Position numbers and translations under genes: made by a program
Part shown: positions 51,832 to 60,803 of the stretch, piece by piece
How positions within the stretch are numbered: position 1 is the first letter of the stretch
Layout of the letters: every line of letters starts with the position of its first letter
The notes under the pieces: model-generated
Seen by the model: only the letters and a program-made list of their open reading frames with translations
The model's database searches: none
What the model was told of the DNA's origin: nothing
Source of the DNA: Candidatus Flexicrinis affinis
Lineage (GTDB): Bacteria; Chloroflexota; Anaerolineae; Aggregatilineales; Phototrophicaceae
Direction: 5' to 3'
NCBI GenBank assembly: GCA_016716525.1
Contig: JADJWE010000004.1
Location: 124,001-188,000 of the forward strand
Length of the DNA: 64,000 nt

Positions 51832-52608
51832 TCACGCCGGCGGCGGCGCGTCCAGCAAGCCTTCCAGATGCCCCATGATGACCTGCTCGACGGCCTCGAT
51901 GGTCGTCTTGCGCGGCTCGATGTCGTCGGCGATCTTCTTGCCGCGCCGCAGCACGACGATCCGGTCGACCACCTGAAACACGTGGTGGATGTTATGCGCG
52001 ATGAAGATGCAGGAATGACCGGAGTCGCGGGCGTTGCGGACGAAGCGCAGCACGCTCTGAGTCTCCTCGACGCCGAGGTTGTTGGTCGGCTCGTCGAGGA
52101 TGATCAGTTCGCTTTCGAAGTGCATGGCGCGGGCAATGGCGACCGCCTGCCGCTCACCGCCGGAAAGCGAACTGATCGGCGTGGTGGGCGGGATGTCCTT
52201 CTGAATACCGACTTTCTTGAGCAGGCCCTGTGCTGCCGCGTTCATCGCCTGCTGATCCATCCGGTTGAGCAGGCGTGGGCCTTGAGTCGGCTCTCGGCCG
52301 AGGAACAGGTTGCGCGCGATCGACAACTGCGTAACCAGCGCCGAATCCTGATAGATCGTCTCGATGCCGAGCTTGATGGCGTCGGTCGTGCTGCGGATCG
52401 AGACCGGCTTTCCGTGCATGTAGATCGTGCCGCTGTCGGCGACAAGCGCGCCGGACAGAATCTTGATGAGGGTCGACTTACCGGCGCCGTTATCGCCCAG
52501 CAGGCCGACGATCTCGTTTTTGCGTACGGTGAAGGTGACATCGCTCAACGCCTGCACGCGGCCGAAGAACTTGGAAATGTTTTCCATGCGTACGAGTTCG
52601 TCGTTCAT
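51832..52608 (-). CDS. Sugar-type ABC importer ATPase (FrcA-like, single domain)
   Basis: A 258-residue ATPase of the carbohydrate uptake 2 (CUT2) class: Walker A LLGDNGAGKST, Q-loop TIYQDSALV, signature LSGGERQ, Walker B LIILDEPTNNLG, H-loop FIAHNIHH. RbsA/XylG proteins are usually two fused ATPase domains of about 500 residues; this one is a single domain as in FrcA, so it should act as a homodimer. One base separates it from the permease gene upstream, so the two are coupled. Confidence 0.86.
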   Translation of the reverse strand: MNDELVRMENISKFFGRVQALSDVTFTVRKNEIVGLLGDNGAGKSTLIKILSGALVADSGTIYMHGKPVSIRSTTDAIKLGIETIYQDSALVTQLSIARNLFLGREPTQGPRLLNRMDQQAMNAAAQGLLKKVGIQKDIPPTTPISSLSGGERQAVAIARAMHFESELIILDEPTNNLGVEETQSVLRFVRNARDSGHSCIFIAHNIHHVFQVVDRIVVLRRGKKIADDIEPRKTTIEAVEQVIMGHLEGLLDAPPPA

Positions 52609-52609
52609 G

Positions 52610-53644
52610 TTAGACCCCCGCGTTGTGGCGGCGTTCCAGCCACGAATGCAGCGCCATCATGCCGAGGATGATCGCGCCAATGAAGATGTTGTAGGCCAGC
52701 CCCGGCACGCCGATCAGCACGATGCCATTGCGCATCAGGCGCAGGATCAGCACACCGAGCACGGTGCCGATGATCGTGCCGCGCCCGCCGGTCAGCGCCG
52801 TACCGCCGATGACGACCATGGCGATCACTTCAAGCTCGTAGCCGGTACCGCTGTTGGGGTTGGCCGCCGATACGCGGATCGAACTGACGATGCCGGCGAA
52901 GGCGGACATGATAGCAGTGAGCATGAACAGGATGATCTTGGTGCGCCCGACCTTGACGCCGCGCGCCCGTGCCGACTGCGCGTTGCCGCCCGATGCCAGA
53001 ATCCAGTTACCGAACTTGGTCTGCGTGAGCACATAGGCGAGGATGATCGCGAAGGCGATGAACCAGATCACCGAGGCGTATAGCTTGATACTGCCAATGG
53101 TGTGCTCGCCGACGATCAGGCTGGCGAGCCACGAGCCTTCGGCGCTCCACGTGCGCTGCGGGAAGCCGTCGGTGATGTAAAGCGCCGTGCCGCGCACGAC
53201 CAGCAGCATGCCGAGCGTGACAAGGAACGACGGGATTTTCAGGCGTGTGACGAAGATGCCGCTGGTAAAGCCGATCACACCGGCAATCGCGATGGCGACG
53301 AAGAACCCGACTTCGAGCGATGCGGTTCCGGTGTTGAGGATCGTCCACATGACGATCGGCGCGAAGCCAAACACCGAGCCGACCGACAGGTCGAACTCGC
53401 CGGACGTCATCAACATCGTCATGCCGAGCGCGATCATGCCCAGCTCAGGCGTGAATGCCAGCAGATTGCTGATATTTGTGGGCGAAAGGAACGCGTTAGA
53501 CCGTGCTGTAAAAACGACTATTTCGAGGATCAGCAGTACAAAGGGGCCGAACTCCGGCCGGCCGATGAACCCTTGCAGGAACTGGCCGAACGGCGTCGAG
53601 GCTTGACCGGTAAGGAATCTTCGAAGCGGAGACGAGGATTGCAT
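52610..53644 (-). CDS. Sugar-type ABC importer permease (FrcC/RbsC-like)
   Basis: A 344-residue membrane protein with about nine to ten segments of the BPD_transp_2 family. Conserved LTSGEFDLSVGSVFGFAPIV near the third segment and VIGGTALTGGRGTIIGTVLGVLILRLMRNGIVLIG near the end match CUT2 permeases such as RbsC and FrcC. It works with the ATPase and the binding protein encoded on either side. Gap to the ATPase gene is one base. Confidence 0.87.
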   Translation of the reverse strand: MQSSSPLRRFLTGQASTPFGQFLQGFIGRPEFGPFVLLILEIVVFTARSNAFLSPTNISNLLAFTPELGMIALGMTMLMTSGEFDLSVGSVFGFAPIVMWTILNTGTASLEVGFFVAIAIAGVIGFTSGIFVTRLKIPSFLVTLGMLLVVRGTALYITDGFPQRTWSAEGSWLASLIVGEHTIGSIKLYASVIWFIAFAIILAYVLTQTKFGNWILASGGNAQSARARGVKVGRTKIILFMLTAIMSAFAGIVSSIRVSAANPNSGTGYELEVIAMVVIGGTALTGGRGTIIGTVLGVLILRLMRNGIVLIGVPGLAYNIFIGAIILGMMALHSWLERRHNAGV

Positions 53645-53688
53645 GCACTTAACCCTTGTAAGTGGCGTTGCGCCAGATCATACCGCAT

Positions 53689-53712
53689 GGGGTGGCCGAT
53701 TTCGGCCACCCC
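53689..53712 (-). other. Intercistronic hairpin between binding protein and permease genes
   Basis: GGGGTGGCCGA-TT-TCGGCCACCCC is an 11-bp perfect stem in the 121-base gap. It lacks a T run on the minus strand. In importer operons such a stem often protects the upstream binding-protein mRNA and lowers permease output, which fits its place here. Confidence 0.7.
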
Positions 53713-53765
53713 AGCATTCCATTTTGCCGCGTGAAACGGCCGGCGATGCCGACCGATCCTGTAGG

Positions 53766-54716
53766 CTAGTTGCCGGTCATGATGTCGAGGTAGACCTGTG
53801 CGGTGTCCGCCTCGTAGAGCGTGCCGACGATGATGTCGAAGCCGGGCGGGATGCCAACAGCGGCCATCATGGCCATCGACAGACCCATGTAGCTGGTGGC
53901 CTGCGGGTCTTGCCACATGGCGGCGTTGACGTAGCCGTCGAGGACTTCTTGCGCGGTCTCGGGCGAGTTGCCCCAGCCGACGACCGGGATGTCACCGGCC
54001 GCAACACCGACCTGATCGAACACGCGCGCGATGCTGCCGGTCACCAAGTCGCCGAGGCCGATGATCGCGCTGATGCGGTCACGGTTGGCGGTCAGGTAAT
54101 CGGACATGCGGGTGATGATCTCGGCCTGATCGAGCGTCGCTTCTGTGATTTCGTACTCGATGCCGAGCGGATCGAACACACTGGCGATACCTTCGGTCTC
54201 CAGCACCTGATAGGTCGCACCCGGGACTTCCACCGGCATCCAGACGAAGTCGCCGGTGGTGACGAAGCCGTTGTCGACCAGATACTGCGCCCAGCGCCGG
54301 CCGATGACGACGTTGTCGCCACCGACATAGGCATCACGGCCGCTGTCCTTGTCTTCAGTGTTGATGATGATGACCGGGATGCCTGCCGCATGCGCTTCCG
54401 CGATGACTTCGGTCAAGCTGCCCGGGTCCGGGGTGCTGGTGACGATGCCGGTTGCGCCGGCGGCGATGGCCGCGCGGATCGCTTCCTGATGCGAGGGGAC
54501 GTCACCGCTGTGGAACGAGGTGCGGACTTCGTGGCCGGTGTCCTCAGACCACTGGACCGCGCCCTCGAGGAAGTACGTCCACACCGGGTCGGTCGGCGCG
54601 CCGTGCGACACCCAGTAGAACACCATGTCATCCTGCGCCGACCCGGCCATCGGGACAGCGAAGACGAAAAGAAGGATCAAGAACAGTGAAATGGGACGGG
54701 CGAAACGTCTGAACAT
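53766..54716 (-). CDS. Sugar-type ABC importer substrate-binding protein
   Basis: A 316-residue exported binding protein. The signal peptide runs to AGSAQD (hydrophobic core SLFLILLFVFAVPM); no lipobox Cys is seen. The mature part has the Peripla_BP_4 fold: HQEAIRAAIAAGATGIVTSTPDPGSL, HAAGIPVIIINTED, IIGLGDLVTGSIARVFDQVG, PVVGWGNSPETAQEVLDGYVNAAMWQDP. It is the first gene of the importer operon and supplies specificity; aromatic residues near the N terminus of the mature part (MVFYWVSHG) may stack on a sugar or related ligand. Confidence 0.84.
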   Translation of the reverse strand: MFRRFARPISLFLILLFVFAVPMAGSAQDDMVFYWVSHGAPTDPVWTYFLEGAVQWSEDTGHEVRTSFHSGDVPSHQEAIRAAIAAGATGIVTSTPDPGSLTEVIAEAHAAGIPVIIINTEDKDSGRDAYVGGDNVVIGRRWAQYLVDNGFVTTGDFVWMPVEVPGATYQVLETEGIASVFDPLGIEYEITEATLDQAEIITRMSDYLTANRDRISAIIGLGDLVTGSIARVFDQVGVAAGDIPVVGWGNSPETAQEVLDGYVNAAMWQDPQATSYMGLSMAMMAAVGIPPGFDIIVGTLYEADTAQVYLDIMTGN

Positions 54717-55069
54717 CTGGGTTCTCCCTTATCTTTGAGCGAAGAAGACGGTTCTACGTTGGTGAATGGAAACGGGATCGGGATGGTTTCGGTGGAGCGT
54801 CCTCCTTACCGCGGGGCGGTGCGAATGTACGAACAATTGAATTCTAGCCCTACGCACGAGGGGTGTCAAATACGTGTGGACAGGTACTCGAGGAGCGCTG
54901 CGCGGCAACGTGAGCCGCAATGAATCACAGCCATAGGATCGGGATATGCGAAAGTTACATCCGTCATCAATGGTGGGTGACAATGCGCCCGAATGTACGG
55001 GCTGCATACAGGCGTAGAATCAGGTTGATGGCCTGTCCGTGTGCTTAGTCTGAAAAGGGTACACCTCCC
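54717..55069. other. Divergent intergenic region
   Basis: Contains the upstream regions of the importer operon (minus) and of the small membrane protein gene (plus). An A/T-rich patch lies at about 54828-54845 (GAACAATTGAATTC), but no -35/-10 pair is convincing on either strand. TAGAAT near 55014 could be a -10 for the plus-strand gene. No palindromic repeat from the families described here is present. Confidence 0.45.
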
Positions 55070-55474
55070 ATGTCGTTTCAACAGAAGGTCAAGACTGACC
55101 AAGACGGTTTTGGCGCGCACGATGCCGACCCGAACTCGCGCCGTATGACCGGTGCGCTGATCCTGATCGCGCTCGGTGTCGTATTCCTCGCTATGCAAAG
55201 CGGTTGGATCGAACTCACCGGCAATTGGTGGGCGATCTTCATTGCGGTGCCGGCGTGTGTGGTGCTGTACAACGCATACGACGGATACCGTCGTGCGGGG
55301 CGCTTCACGTACGATGTTGGCAACAGGCTCGGCGCTGGGATCAACCTCGGCGGCATCGCAATTCTTGTCGCCCTCAACCGATTCGAGTACATCCTGCCGT
55401 TCCTGCTGATCTCGCTCGGCATGTTGATCGCCCTCGGGTGGGTGCGTGCGACTCAGGATAGGACCGACGAGTAA
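55070..55474 (+). CDS. Small membrane protein, unknown function
   Basis: A 134-residue protein with a polar N terminus (about 25 residues), then four hydrophobic segments in two pairs (ALILIALGVVFLAMQ, WWAIFIAVPACVVLYNAYDGY; GINLGGIAILVALN, ILPFLLISLGMLIALGW). The layout resembles the DUF5668/LiaF-like membrane domains often found near envelope stress regulators, but the match is loose. It precedes the HAMP kinase/response regulator genes on the same strand. Confidence 0.6.
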   Translation: MSFQQKVKTDQDGFGAHDADPNSRRMTGALILIALGVVFLAMQSGWIELTGNWWAIFIAVPACVVLYNAYDGYRRAGRFTYDVGNRLGAGINLGGIAILVALNRFEYILPFLLISLGMLIALGWVRATQDRTDE

Positions 55475-55541
55475 GATGACCGTCGATCGCGCCGTGTGGA
55501 TCCAAACCATGTCGCTGCTTCCCAATGAGGAGAACTAGGCC

Positions 55542-55676
55542 ATGGCACAACGTGTCCCGTACGATTTCTGGGGCGCGCGTTACCCGAACTTGGATCGACT
55601 GTTTATCGCCTTGTGGTACATCCCGATTGGCATCTTGCTGCGCTGTGTTGTCGATGCACCAGCCCGCTGTTATTGA
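55542..55676 (+). CDS. 44-residue small ORF with good ribosome binding site
   Basis: ATG 55542 follows AGGAG by 9 bases. The 44-residue product starts MAQRVPYDFWGARYPN and has one hydrophobic stretch (FIALWYIPIGILLRCVV), ending ARCY. The early residues look like a real protein but the end is abrupt, so it may be a truncated remnant of a longer membrane protein. A 20-codon frame (MTVDRAVWIQ...) just before it, 55476-55538, could be a leader peptide or chance. Confidence 0.4.
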   Translation: MAQRVPYDFWGARYPNLDRLFIALWYIPIGILLRCVVDAPARCY

Positions 55677-55759
55677 TTCATCCCCCGCCGACCGCCGCTT
55701 GAACTATTGGCCTGTCTTGCGTACCCTCGTGTCTCGTGACAGCGAAGGGTCAGCCGGGG

Positions 55760-57205
55760 ATGGCAGGACAAACGGAAGCGAGCGTCGTTCAGCGCGTTTG
55801 GGACGTGATCGGCGCGGTGAGTATCCGCGTGAAGGTGCTGGGCATCGTCATCGGCGTCATTCTCGTGCTGGGCGCCTTCGTTATTCTGCAGATGCGCAGC
55901 GTCTTGGATGACACGCTCACCGGCAGTCTAGAAGAACAGGGTATCGCGCTCGCCAACAGCATCGCGCAAGACGTGGGCGCGCTGATGGAATCCGACGATC
56001 CTATGGCGCTGCGGCTGACGCTCGCCGAACGCCGTGCCCATTACTCATCGGAGAGCCACAACACGCTGGTGGATTACATCGTCGTGCAGTCTGCGGGCGG
56101 CGACGAAATCGCGCGTGACGGGCGGGCCGCGTCGACCGATGGTGCGGTTCCCCACGACCATGGCGGCGTTCACGCCGTGTACGTCGTCAACGACGGGCAC
56201 ACCATCGAAGTACAGAGCGCCATTGCGCAAATCGACGGCCTGCTCCGGCTTGGCCTCTCTCGCGACATCATCATGCAGACGGTCGATCGCGTCACGCTGC
56301 AGCTGCTGGCGATTACGCTCGTCATGGTGGCGGTGGGTTTCGCCGCGGCCTTCTTTCTGACATGGATCCTGACGCGCCCGGTGCTCGATCTGGTCAGCGC
56401 GACGCACGCCGTCGCAAAAGGCGACTTCAGCCCGCGCGTCGAGCGGTGGGCAGACGACGAGATCGGCGAGCTGGCCTCGGCGTTCAACCACATGACCGAG
56501 TCGCTGGCGCAGGCCGAACGTGAACGGATCGACCGCGACCGCCTGCGCGAGCAGTACATCAGCGGCGTGATCGGCGCGCAGGAGAACGAGCGCCAGCGTA
56601 TCGCCCGCGAACTGCACGACAGCACCAGCCAATCGCTGACGCTGCTGTTGGTCGGGCTGCAAAACGTCAAGCAGACTGACGACCTCGCCAGTGTGCGCGC
56701 GCAGGTGGACGACCTGCGCGGCGTGATCGCCAACACCCTCGATGAAATCCGCGACATCTCATGGCGGCTTCGCCCGCGCGCGCTGGACGACCTCGGCCTT
56801 GCCAGCGCGATCCGCAACTACGTGCAGGATTATCAGACCCGCCATGACATCCCAGTCGAAGCGGTGATCACCGGGTTGGAACACCGTCTCGCCCTCGAGC
56901 AGGAGACGGCGGTCTATCGCATCATACAGGAGGGATTGACCAACATCGCGCGCTACGCGCAGGCCGGCGCCGTCAGCCTGATCGTGACATGCAAGGGCGG
57001 ACGGCTCAAAATCATCATCGAGGACAACGGCGTTGGCTTCGACCCGGAACAGGTCGCCAAGCGGCGTGACAGCCTCGGCCTGCACGGCATTCGCGAGCGG
57101 GCGGCACTGTTCGGGGGCACGCTGACGATCGAGTCTGCGCCCGGGCAGGGGGCCAGCCTGTTTATCGAAATGCCGTGCAACGAGGCGGCGGAGGAAGACG
57201 CGTAA
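55760..57205 (+). CDS. HAMP-containing membrane histidine kinase (NarL/HisKA_3 class)
   Basis: A 481-residue kinase. Membrane helix 1 (about residues 25-45) and helix 2 (about 180-205) frame an outer sensor domain of about 130 residues. A HAMP domain follows (TRPVLDLVSATHAVAKGDFSPRVE...DEIGELASAFNHM), then HisKA_3 with RIARELHDSTSQSLTLLL, phospho-acceptor His286, and an HATPase domain (YRIIQEGLTNIARYAQA, EDNGVGFDPEQ, LGLHGIRERAALFGG). The start ATG 55760 has AAGGG about 10 bases upstream; an in-frame GTG at 55736 is an alternative. It overlaps the response regulator gene, TAATG. Confidence 0.87.
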   Translation: MAGQTEASVVQRVWDVIGAVSIRVKVLGIVIGVILVLGAFVILQMRSVLDDTLTGSLEEQGIALANSIAQDVGALMESDDPMALRLTLAERRAHYSSESHNTLVDYIVVQSAGGDEIARDGRAASTDGAVPHDHGGVHAVYVVNDGHTIEVQSAIAQIDGLLRLGLSRDIIMQTVDRVTLQLLAITLVMVAVGFAAAFFLTWILTRPVLDLVSATHAVAKGDFSPRVERWADDEIGELASAFNHMTESLAQAERERIDRDRLREQYISGVIGAQENERQRIARELHDSTSQSLTLLLVGLQNVKQTDDLASVRAQVDDLRGVIANTLDEIRDISWRLRPRALDDLGLASAIRNYVQDYQTRHDIPVEAVITGLEHRLALEQETAVYRIIQEGLTNIARYAQAGAVSLIVTCKGGRLKIIIEDNGVGFDPEQVAKRRDSLGLHGIRERAALFGGTLTIESAPGQGASLFIEMPCNEAAEEDA

Positions 57206-57855
57206 TGGCGGACAGTGTGCGTATCGTATTGGCCGACGATCACGCGATCTTGCGGTCGGGCTTGAATCTGCTGGTGAGCAAGCAGCCCGGTTGGGAGGTG
57301 GTTGGCGAGGCCAGCACCGGGCAGGAAGCGCTCGAACAGGTTGAACGGCACACGCCGGACGTGCTGCTGCTCGACCTGAACATGCCGCACGGCAGCGGGC
57401 TGGAGGTCATTCCGGCGATCATGGAACGCTCGCCGCACACGCGCATCATCGTGCTGACCATGCACGACGACAGCAGTTACTTCCAGCAAGCGATGCAGGC
57501 CGGTGTGGCGGGGTACGTGCTGAAGAAGGCCGTCGACACCGAATTGATTATGGCGATTCAAGCGGTGCTGCGCGGTGAAATCTACGTGCATCCGGCGATG
57601 ACGCAGTACTTGCTGCGCCCGGCGTCCGCCGCGGCTCAGCCGGACGATAGCGACCCGTGGCGCGAGCTTTCGGAACGCGAGTTCGACGTGCTCAAGCGGG
57701 TGGCGCTCGGCTATACCAATGCGGAGATCGGCGACGAACTGTACTTGAGCACCAAGACGGTCGAGACCTACCGCGCCCGCGGCATGGAGAAGCTCGGCCT
57801 GCAGACGCGCGCCCAGCTCGTGCGCTCGGCGATGGAGCACAAGCACCTCGAATAG
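57205..57855 (+). CDS. NarL-family response regulator (partner of the HAMP kinase)
   Basis: A 216-residue regulator. The receiver domain has Asp11-Asp12, phosphorylation site Asp57 in LLLDLNMPHGSG, Thr in VLTMHDD and Lys in YVLKKAV. The output is a LuxR-type helix-turn-helix (LSEREFDVLKRVALGYTNAEIGDEL...KTVETYRARGMEKLGL). Its ATG overlaps the kinase stop by one base and GGAGGAAG within the kinase gene serves as ribosome binding site, so the two are coupled. Confidence 0.88.
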   Translation: MADSVRIVLADDHAILRSGLNLLVSKQPGWEVVGEASTGQEALEQVERHTPDVLLLDLNMPHGSGLEVIPAIMERSPHTRIIVLTMHDDSSYFQQAMQAGVAGYVLKKAVDTELIMAIQAVLRGEIYVHPAMTQYLLRPASAAAQPDDSDPWRELSEREFDVLKRVALGYTNAEIGDELYLSTKTVETYRARGMEKLGLQTRAQLVRSAMEHKHLE

Positions 57856-57978
57856 TGTCGGGTAAATCCTGACGCGCCTCGCCAAAACTTCAGGGTTTTG
57901 CCTGCTACCGGCCCTCCTCGGCTGGACTTATTCTTGTGTCATTGAACGCAGGCAAGTCGAAAACGAGGAGAGCAAGAG

Positions 57979-58590
57979 ATGTTGAAGTTCCTGAAGGCCA
58001 ATCAGAACCGCGTTGTGGAGGACCCCCCGTTCGTGAAGTTCCTGTTCACCGATGCGCGTATGTCGGTGCTGTGGCTGGCCGTCCGTGTGTGGCTGGGCAT
58101 GCAGTGGATCAACTCGGCGACCGGCAAGATCGGCGTCCCGGGCTGGACCGAAAACGGCACCGCACTTCAGGGGTACTGGGAACGCGCCGTGGCGATCCCG
58201 GAGACTGGCCGCCCGCCGATTTCCTTCGACTGGTACCGCGATTTCCTTCAGACCATGTTGGACGCCGAAGCCTACACGTGGTTCGCCAAGCTGGTCGCCT
58301 ACGGTGAGCTGTTGGTCGGCGTCGCCCTGATCATCGGTGCCTTCGTCGGTATCGCCGCCTTCTTCGGTGCCTTCATGAACATGAACTTCATGCTGGCCGG
58401 CTCGGCGAGCACCAACCCGGTCCTGTTCGTGGTCGCACTCGTCCTGATCTTCGCCTGGAAGAACGCAGGTTACATCGGCGCCGACTTCTTCCTGCTCAAG
58501 TGGCTGGGCACCCCATGGGGCCGCAGCCGCACCACCACCACCGTTGAAGAACCGCTGGGCGTACCGGTGCCCGTCGCCGCAGGAGACTAA
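57979..58590 (+). CDS. DoxX-family membrane protein
   Basis: A 203-residue protein with four hydrophobic segments and the DoxX/DoxD layout: LAVRVWLGMQWINSATGKIG in the first segment (conserved R, G and W), FAKLVAYGELLVGVALIIGAFVGIAAFFGAFMNMNFMLAGSASTNPVLFV in the middle, and ADFFLLKWLGTPW at the end. DoxX-like proteins join thiosulfate:quinone oxidation or redox stress responses; the role here is open. GAGGAGAGC precedes the ATG. It ends in a strong terminator at 58616. Confidence 0.82.
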   Translation: MLKFLKANQNRVVEDPPFVKFLFTDARMSVLWLAVRVWLGMQWINSATGKIGVPGWTENGTALQGYWERAVAIPETGRPPISFDWYRDFLQTMLDAEAYTWFAKLVAYGELLVGVALIIGAFVGIAAFFGAFMNMNFMLAGSASTNPVLFVVALVLIFAWKNAGYIGADFFLLKWLGTPWGRSRTTTTVEEPLGVPVPVAAGD

Positions 58591-58615
58591 CGCACACGAC
58601 CCCAGCGCCAAGTAC

Positions 58616-58653
58616 GAGAGAGCGTGGATCCCCCCTCCGCGCTCTCTCTTTTT
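58616..58653 (+). terminator. Intrinsic terminator of the DoxX gene
   Basis: GAGAGAGCG (58616-58624) and CGCTCTCTC (58640-58648) form a 9-bp stem, directly followed by TTTTT. The loop is 15 bases and can pair further inside. Confidence 0.85.
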
Positions 58654-58770
58654 GCGTCAACGCCGGAACTTGTCAACCCGGTTTATCATCGGAGATGCGA
58701 CATTCGCGGGGGGCATGCGGTATATCTAGCAGACGCTCACCGCTGCACGGACGAAGATTAGGATTGCCCG

Positions 58771-59340
58771 GTGGCGACAGAGCCGCTCATCCAACGCGCA
58801 CAGCGCGGAGACCCGGACGCCGTTGCCGACCTCTACGAGATGTACGTCGAGCGGATTTTTCGGTACGTGTCGTACCGGGTCGAAGACCGTGCCGATGCGG
58901 AGGATCTCACCGCGGACGTATTTGTGAAGATGGTTGAAGGATTGCCCGCTTATCGTCATTCCGGTGTGCCGTTCGAGGCATGGCTGTACCGGATCGCATC
59001 GGCGCGTGTCGTCGATGCCCGTCGGCGGTCGCACCGCCGCCCGCACACCGAATTGCAGGACGACCTTGCCGTTCCCGGCGGCACGTCCCTTGAGGATGCG
59101 TTGGGTGAGCAAGAGCGCCTTGCCGACTTGCGCGGCGCGCTCAACCACTTGACCGACGAACAGCAGATGCTGCTGGTGCTTCGGTTCGTAGAACGGAAGA
59201 GCCACGAGCAAGTGGCGGAGATTATGGGTAAGTCTTCATCGGCCGTACGGTCGATCCAACACCGTGCTTTGACTCAGCTCGCTGCACTGCTCGGCGAAAG
59301 CAAAGGGCGGCACTATCTGCGGGGGGTCTCGGATGACTGA
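58771..59340 (+). CDS. ECF-type RNA polymerase sigma factor
   Basis: A 189-residue sigma-70-family protein starting at GTG 58771. Region 2 spans about residues 10-80 (DLYEMYVERIFRYVSYRVEDRADAEDLTADVFVKMVEGLPAYR, AWLYRIASARVVDARRR) and region 4 about 120-175 (LNHLTDEQQMLLVLRFVERKSHEQVAEIMGKSSSAVRSIQHRALTQL). It has no region 1 or 3. The next gene overlaps its end by 8 bases and encodes a probable membrane anti-sigma factor. Confidence 0.87.
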   Translation: MATEPLIQRAQRGDPDAVADLYEMYVERIFRYVSYRVEDRADAEDLTADVFVKMVEGLPAYRHSGVPFEAWLYRIASARVVDARRRSHRRPHTELQDDLAVPGGTSLEDALGEQERLADLRGALNHLTDEQQMLLVLRFVERKSHEQVAEIMGKSSSAVRSIQHRALTQLAALLGESKGRHYLRGVSDD

Positions 59341-60439
59341 CCATCTCGACCCCGACCGCCTTTCCGACGCGCTCGACCGGCACCTGCCGCCCGCCAGCGA
59401 TCGCGTGTCGACTGACTTGCCGGACGATCCGGCGGTGCGCGCCGCGTCGCGCCTTGCGACCGGCCCCAAGCCGATGCTCGACCCGGCGGCGCGCGCGCGC
59501 ATGAAGGCGCAGGTCATGGCCGCCGTACCCGCGGCCGCGCGCGGCAGCCCGCGTCCGATCCTCCGGTACGCTGCGTTTGTGCTGGCGAGTGCGGCGGTAA
59601 CCGCGATTGCGCTGTTCGGGCTGTTCAGCGCGCTGAGCAACTACAGCGCGGGCGCCACACCCACGCCCGCCGCTGTTGCCGCTGTAACCGAAACCGGAAC
59701 GGCGACGGACATTGCGCCCACCGCCACCGACGAGCCGACCTCGACGCCGCGTCCGCCAAGCGCGACACCGATCGTGGCTGTCACCGATGTCCCGCCTGCG
59801 ACGCAAGTCGAATTGACTTCAACGCCCGTTCCGCCAAGCGCGACGCCGGTGCCTCCGTCCTCGACGCCGACCGTCGAGCCGTCAGACACGCCGGAGCCGA
59901 CCGCTGCGCCATCAGTCACACCCACGGTGGAGCTAAACGTCGAGCGTGCTGCGCGCCTCACGCTGGAGGGGGTGGTCGAGGCGATTGACGGCCGCCTGCT
60001 GACGATTAGCGGCCTTGAGATCGAATTGGTCGAAGACGATCCGCTGCTCGAGGTGCTGCGCGTGAACGACCGGATCCGTATCGAGGGCGAGCTTGTGCGC
60101 GGGGCGCATCTGTTCAACATCCGGGCGGAGACGTTCGTTCTAGCGAACGATGACGAGGCTGACAATACGGTCGAGGAGGGCCCGGAAGGCGATCTGTGGC
60201 GCGATCCGGGCGACTGCGACAATCCGCCGCCGCCGTGGGCAAACGCCAACGGATGGCGAGCACGCTGCGAGGGTGCGGAAGCGCCGGGCAACAGCAGCGG
60301 AAATGGTCGAGGCTCCGGGAATGGTGCGGGCAACGCCGGCGGAAACGGCAATAGCAACGGCAATGGCGGCGGTCAAAGCAATCCGAATCGACCCGAAAAC
60401 CCCGGAAACTCTGGCGGCAAAGGCAATTCCGGCAATTAG
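59333..60439 (+). CDS. Putative membrane anti-sigma factor with exported repeat tail
   Basis: A 368-residue protein. Residues 1-80 are cytosolic and could hold the sigma factor, though no zinc-binding His-x3-Cys-x2-Cys motif is seen. A single membrane helix follows (ILRYAAFVLASAAVTAIALFGLFSAL), then a Thr/Pro linker rich in TPTP and PPSATP, a small beta domain (LTLEGVVEAIDGRLLTISGLEIELVE, DUF5666-like), a DCDNPPPPWAN segment and an Asn/Gly-rich tail (GNGAGNAGGNGNSNGNGGG). Overlap with the sigma gene supports the anti-sigma reading. Confidence 0.7.
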   Translation: MTDHLDPDRLSDALDRHLPPASDRVSTDLPDDPAVRAASRLATGPKPMLDPAARARMKAQVMAAVPAAARGSPRPILRYAAFVLASAAVTAIALFGLFSALSNYSAGATPTPAAVAAVTETGTATDIAPTATDEPTSTPRPPSATPIVAVTDVPPATQVELTSTPVPPSATPVPPSSTPTVEPSDTPEPTAAPSVTPTVELNVERAARLTLEGVVEAIDGRLLTISGLEIELVEDDPLLEVLRVNDRIRIEGELVRGAHLFNIRAETFVLANDDEADNTVEEGPEGDLWRDPGDCDNPPPPWANANGWRARCEGAEAPGNSSGNGRGSGNGAGNAGGNGNSNGNGGGQSNPNRPENPGNSGGKGNSGN

Positions 60440-60803
60440 CCGATAACGAATTTGCAACATTCGTGGAGGCTTGACGGTTTACAGGTTAACGCGCGGCCGG
60501 ACGGTTCGCAGGCGTCACCTTTATGACGTCGGAGCCGTTACGGTCAGCGTCTCTTGCAGCGGACATCGGAATCGCAGACCGGCTGTTCGCATGCAAAGCA
60601 CGGGAGAGAATACGCAGATTCTCTCCCGTGTTGTTTTGTTGTGTCCTCGATTGTGGACGCCCTGCAACGGGAACTTACGGCTCGACAAAAACCTCACCCC
60701 CCGACCCCCTCTCCAAACTGGAGAAGGGGCGTCGAGCGCAGGGAGGCGGGGGCGAGGTCTAGGTTGGGCGGGTTCTAGCGGAACACCGTACCAAGCATAG
60801 GCA
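60440..60803. repeat. Convergent gap with terminator and CCTCACCCC-family element
   Basis: Besides the terminator at 60599-60630 this gap holds a CCTCACCCC-type element at 60690-60762 (ACCTCACCCCCCGACCCCCT, CTCCAAACTGGAG hairpin, GGGAGGCGGGGGCGAGGTCT). I see no gene. Confidence 0.6.
60599..60640 (+). terminator. Terminator of the sigma/anti-sigma operon
   Basis: A perfect 13-bp stem (CACGGGAGAGAAT at 60599-60611, complement at 60618-60630, loop ACGCAG) followed by TTGTTTTGTT. Confidence 0.85.
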
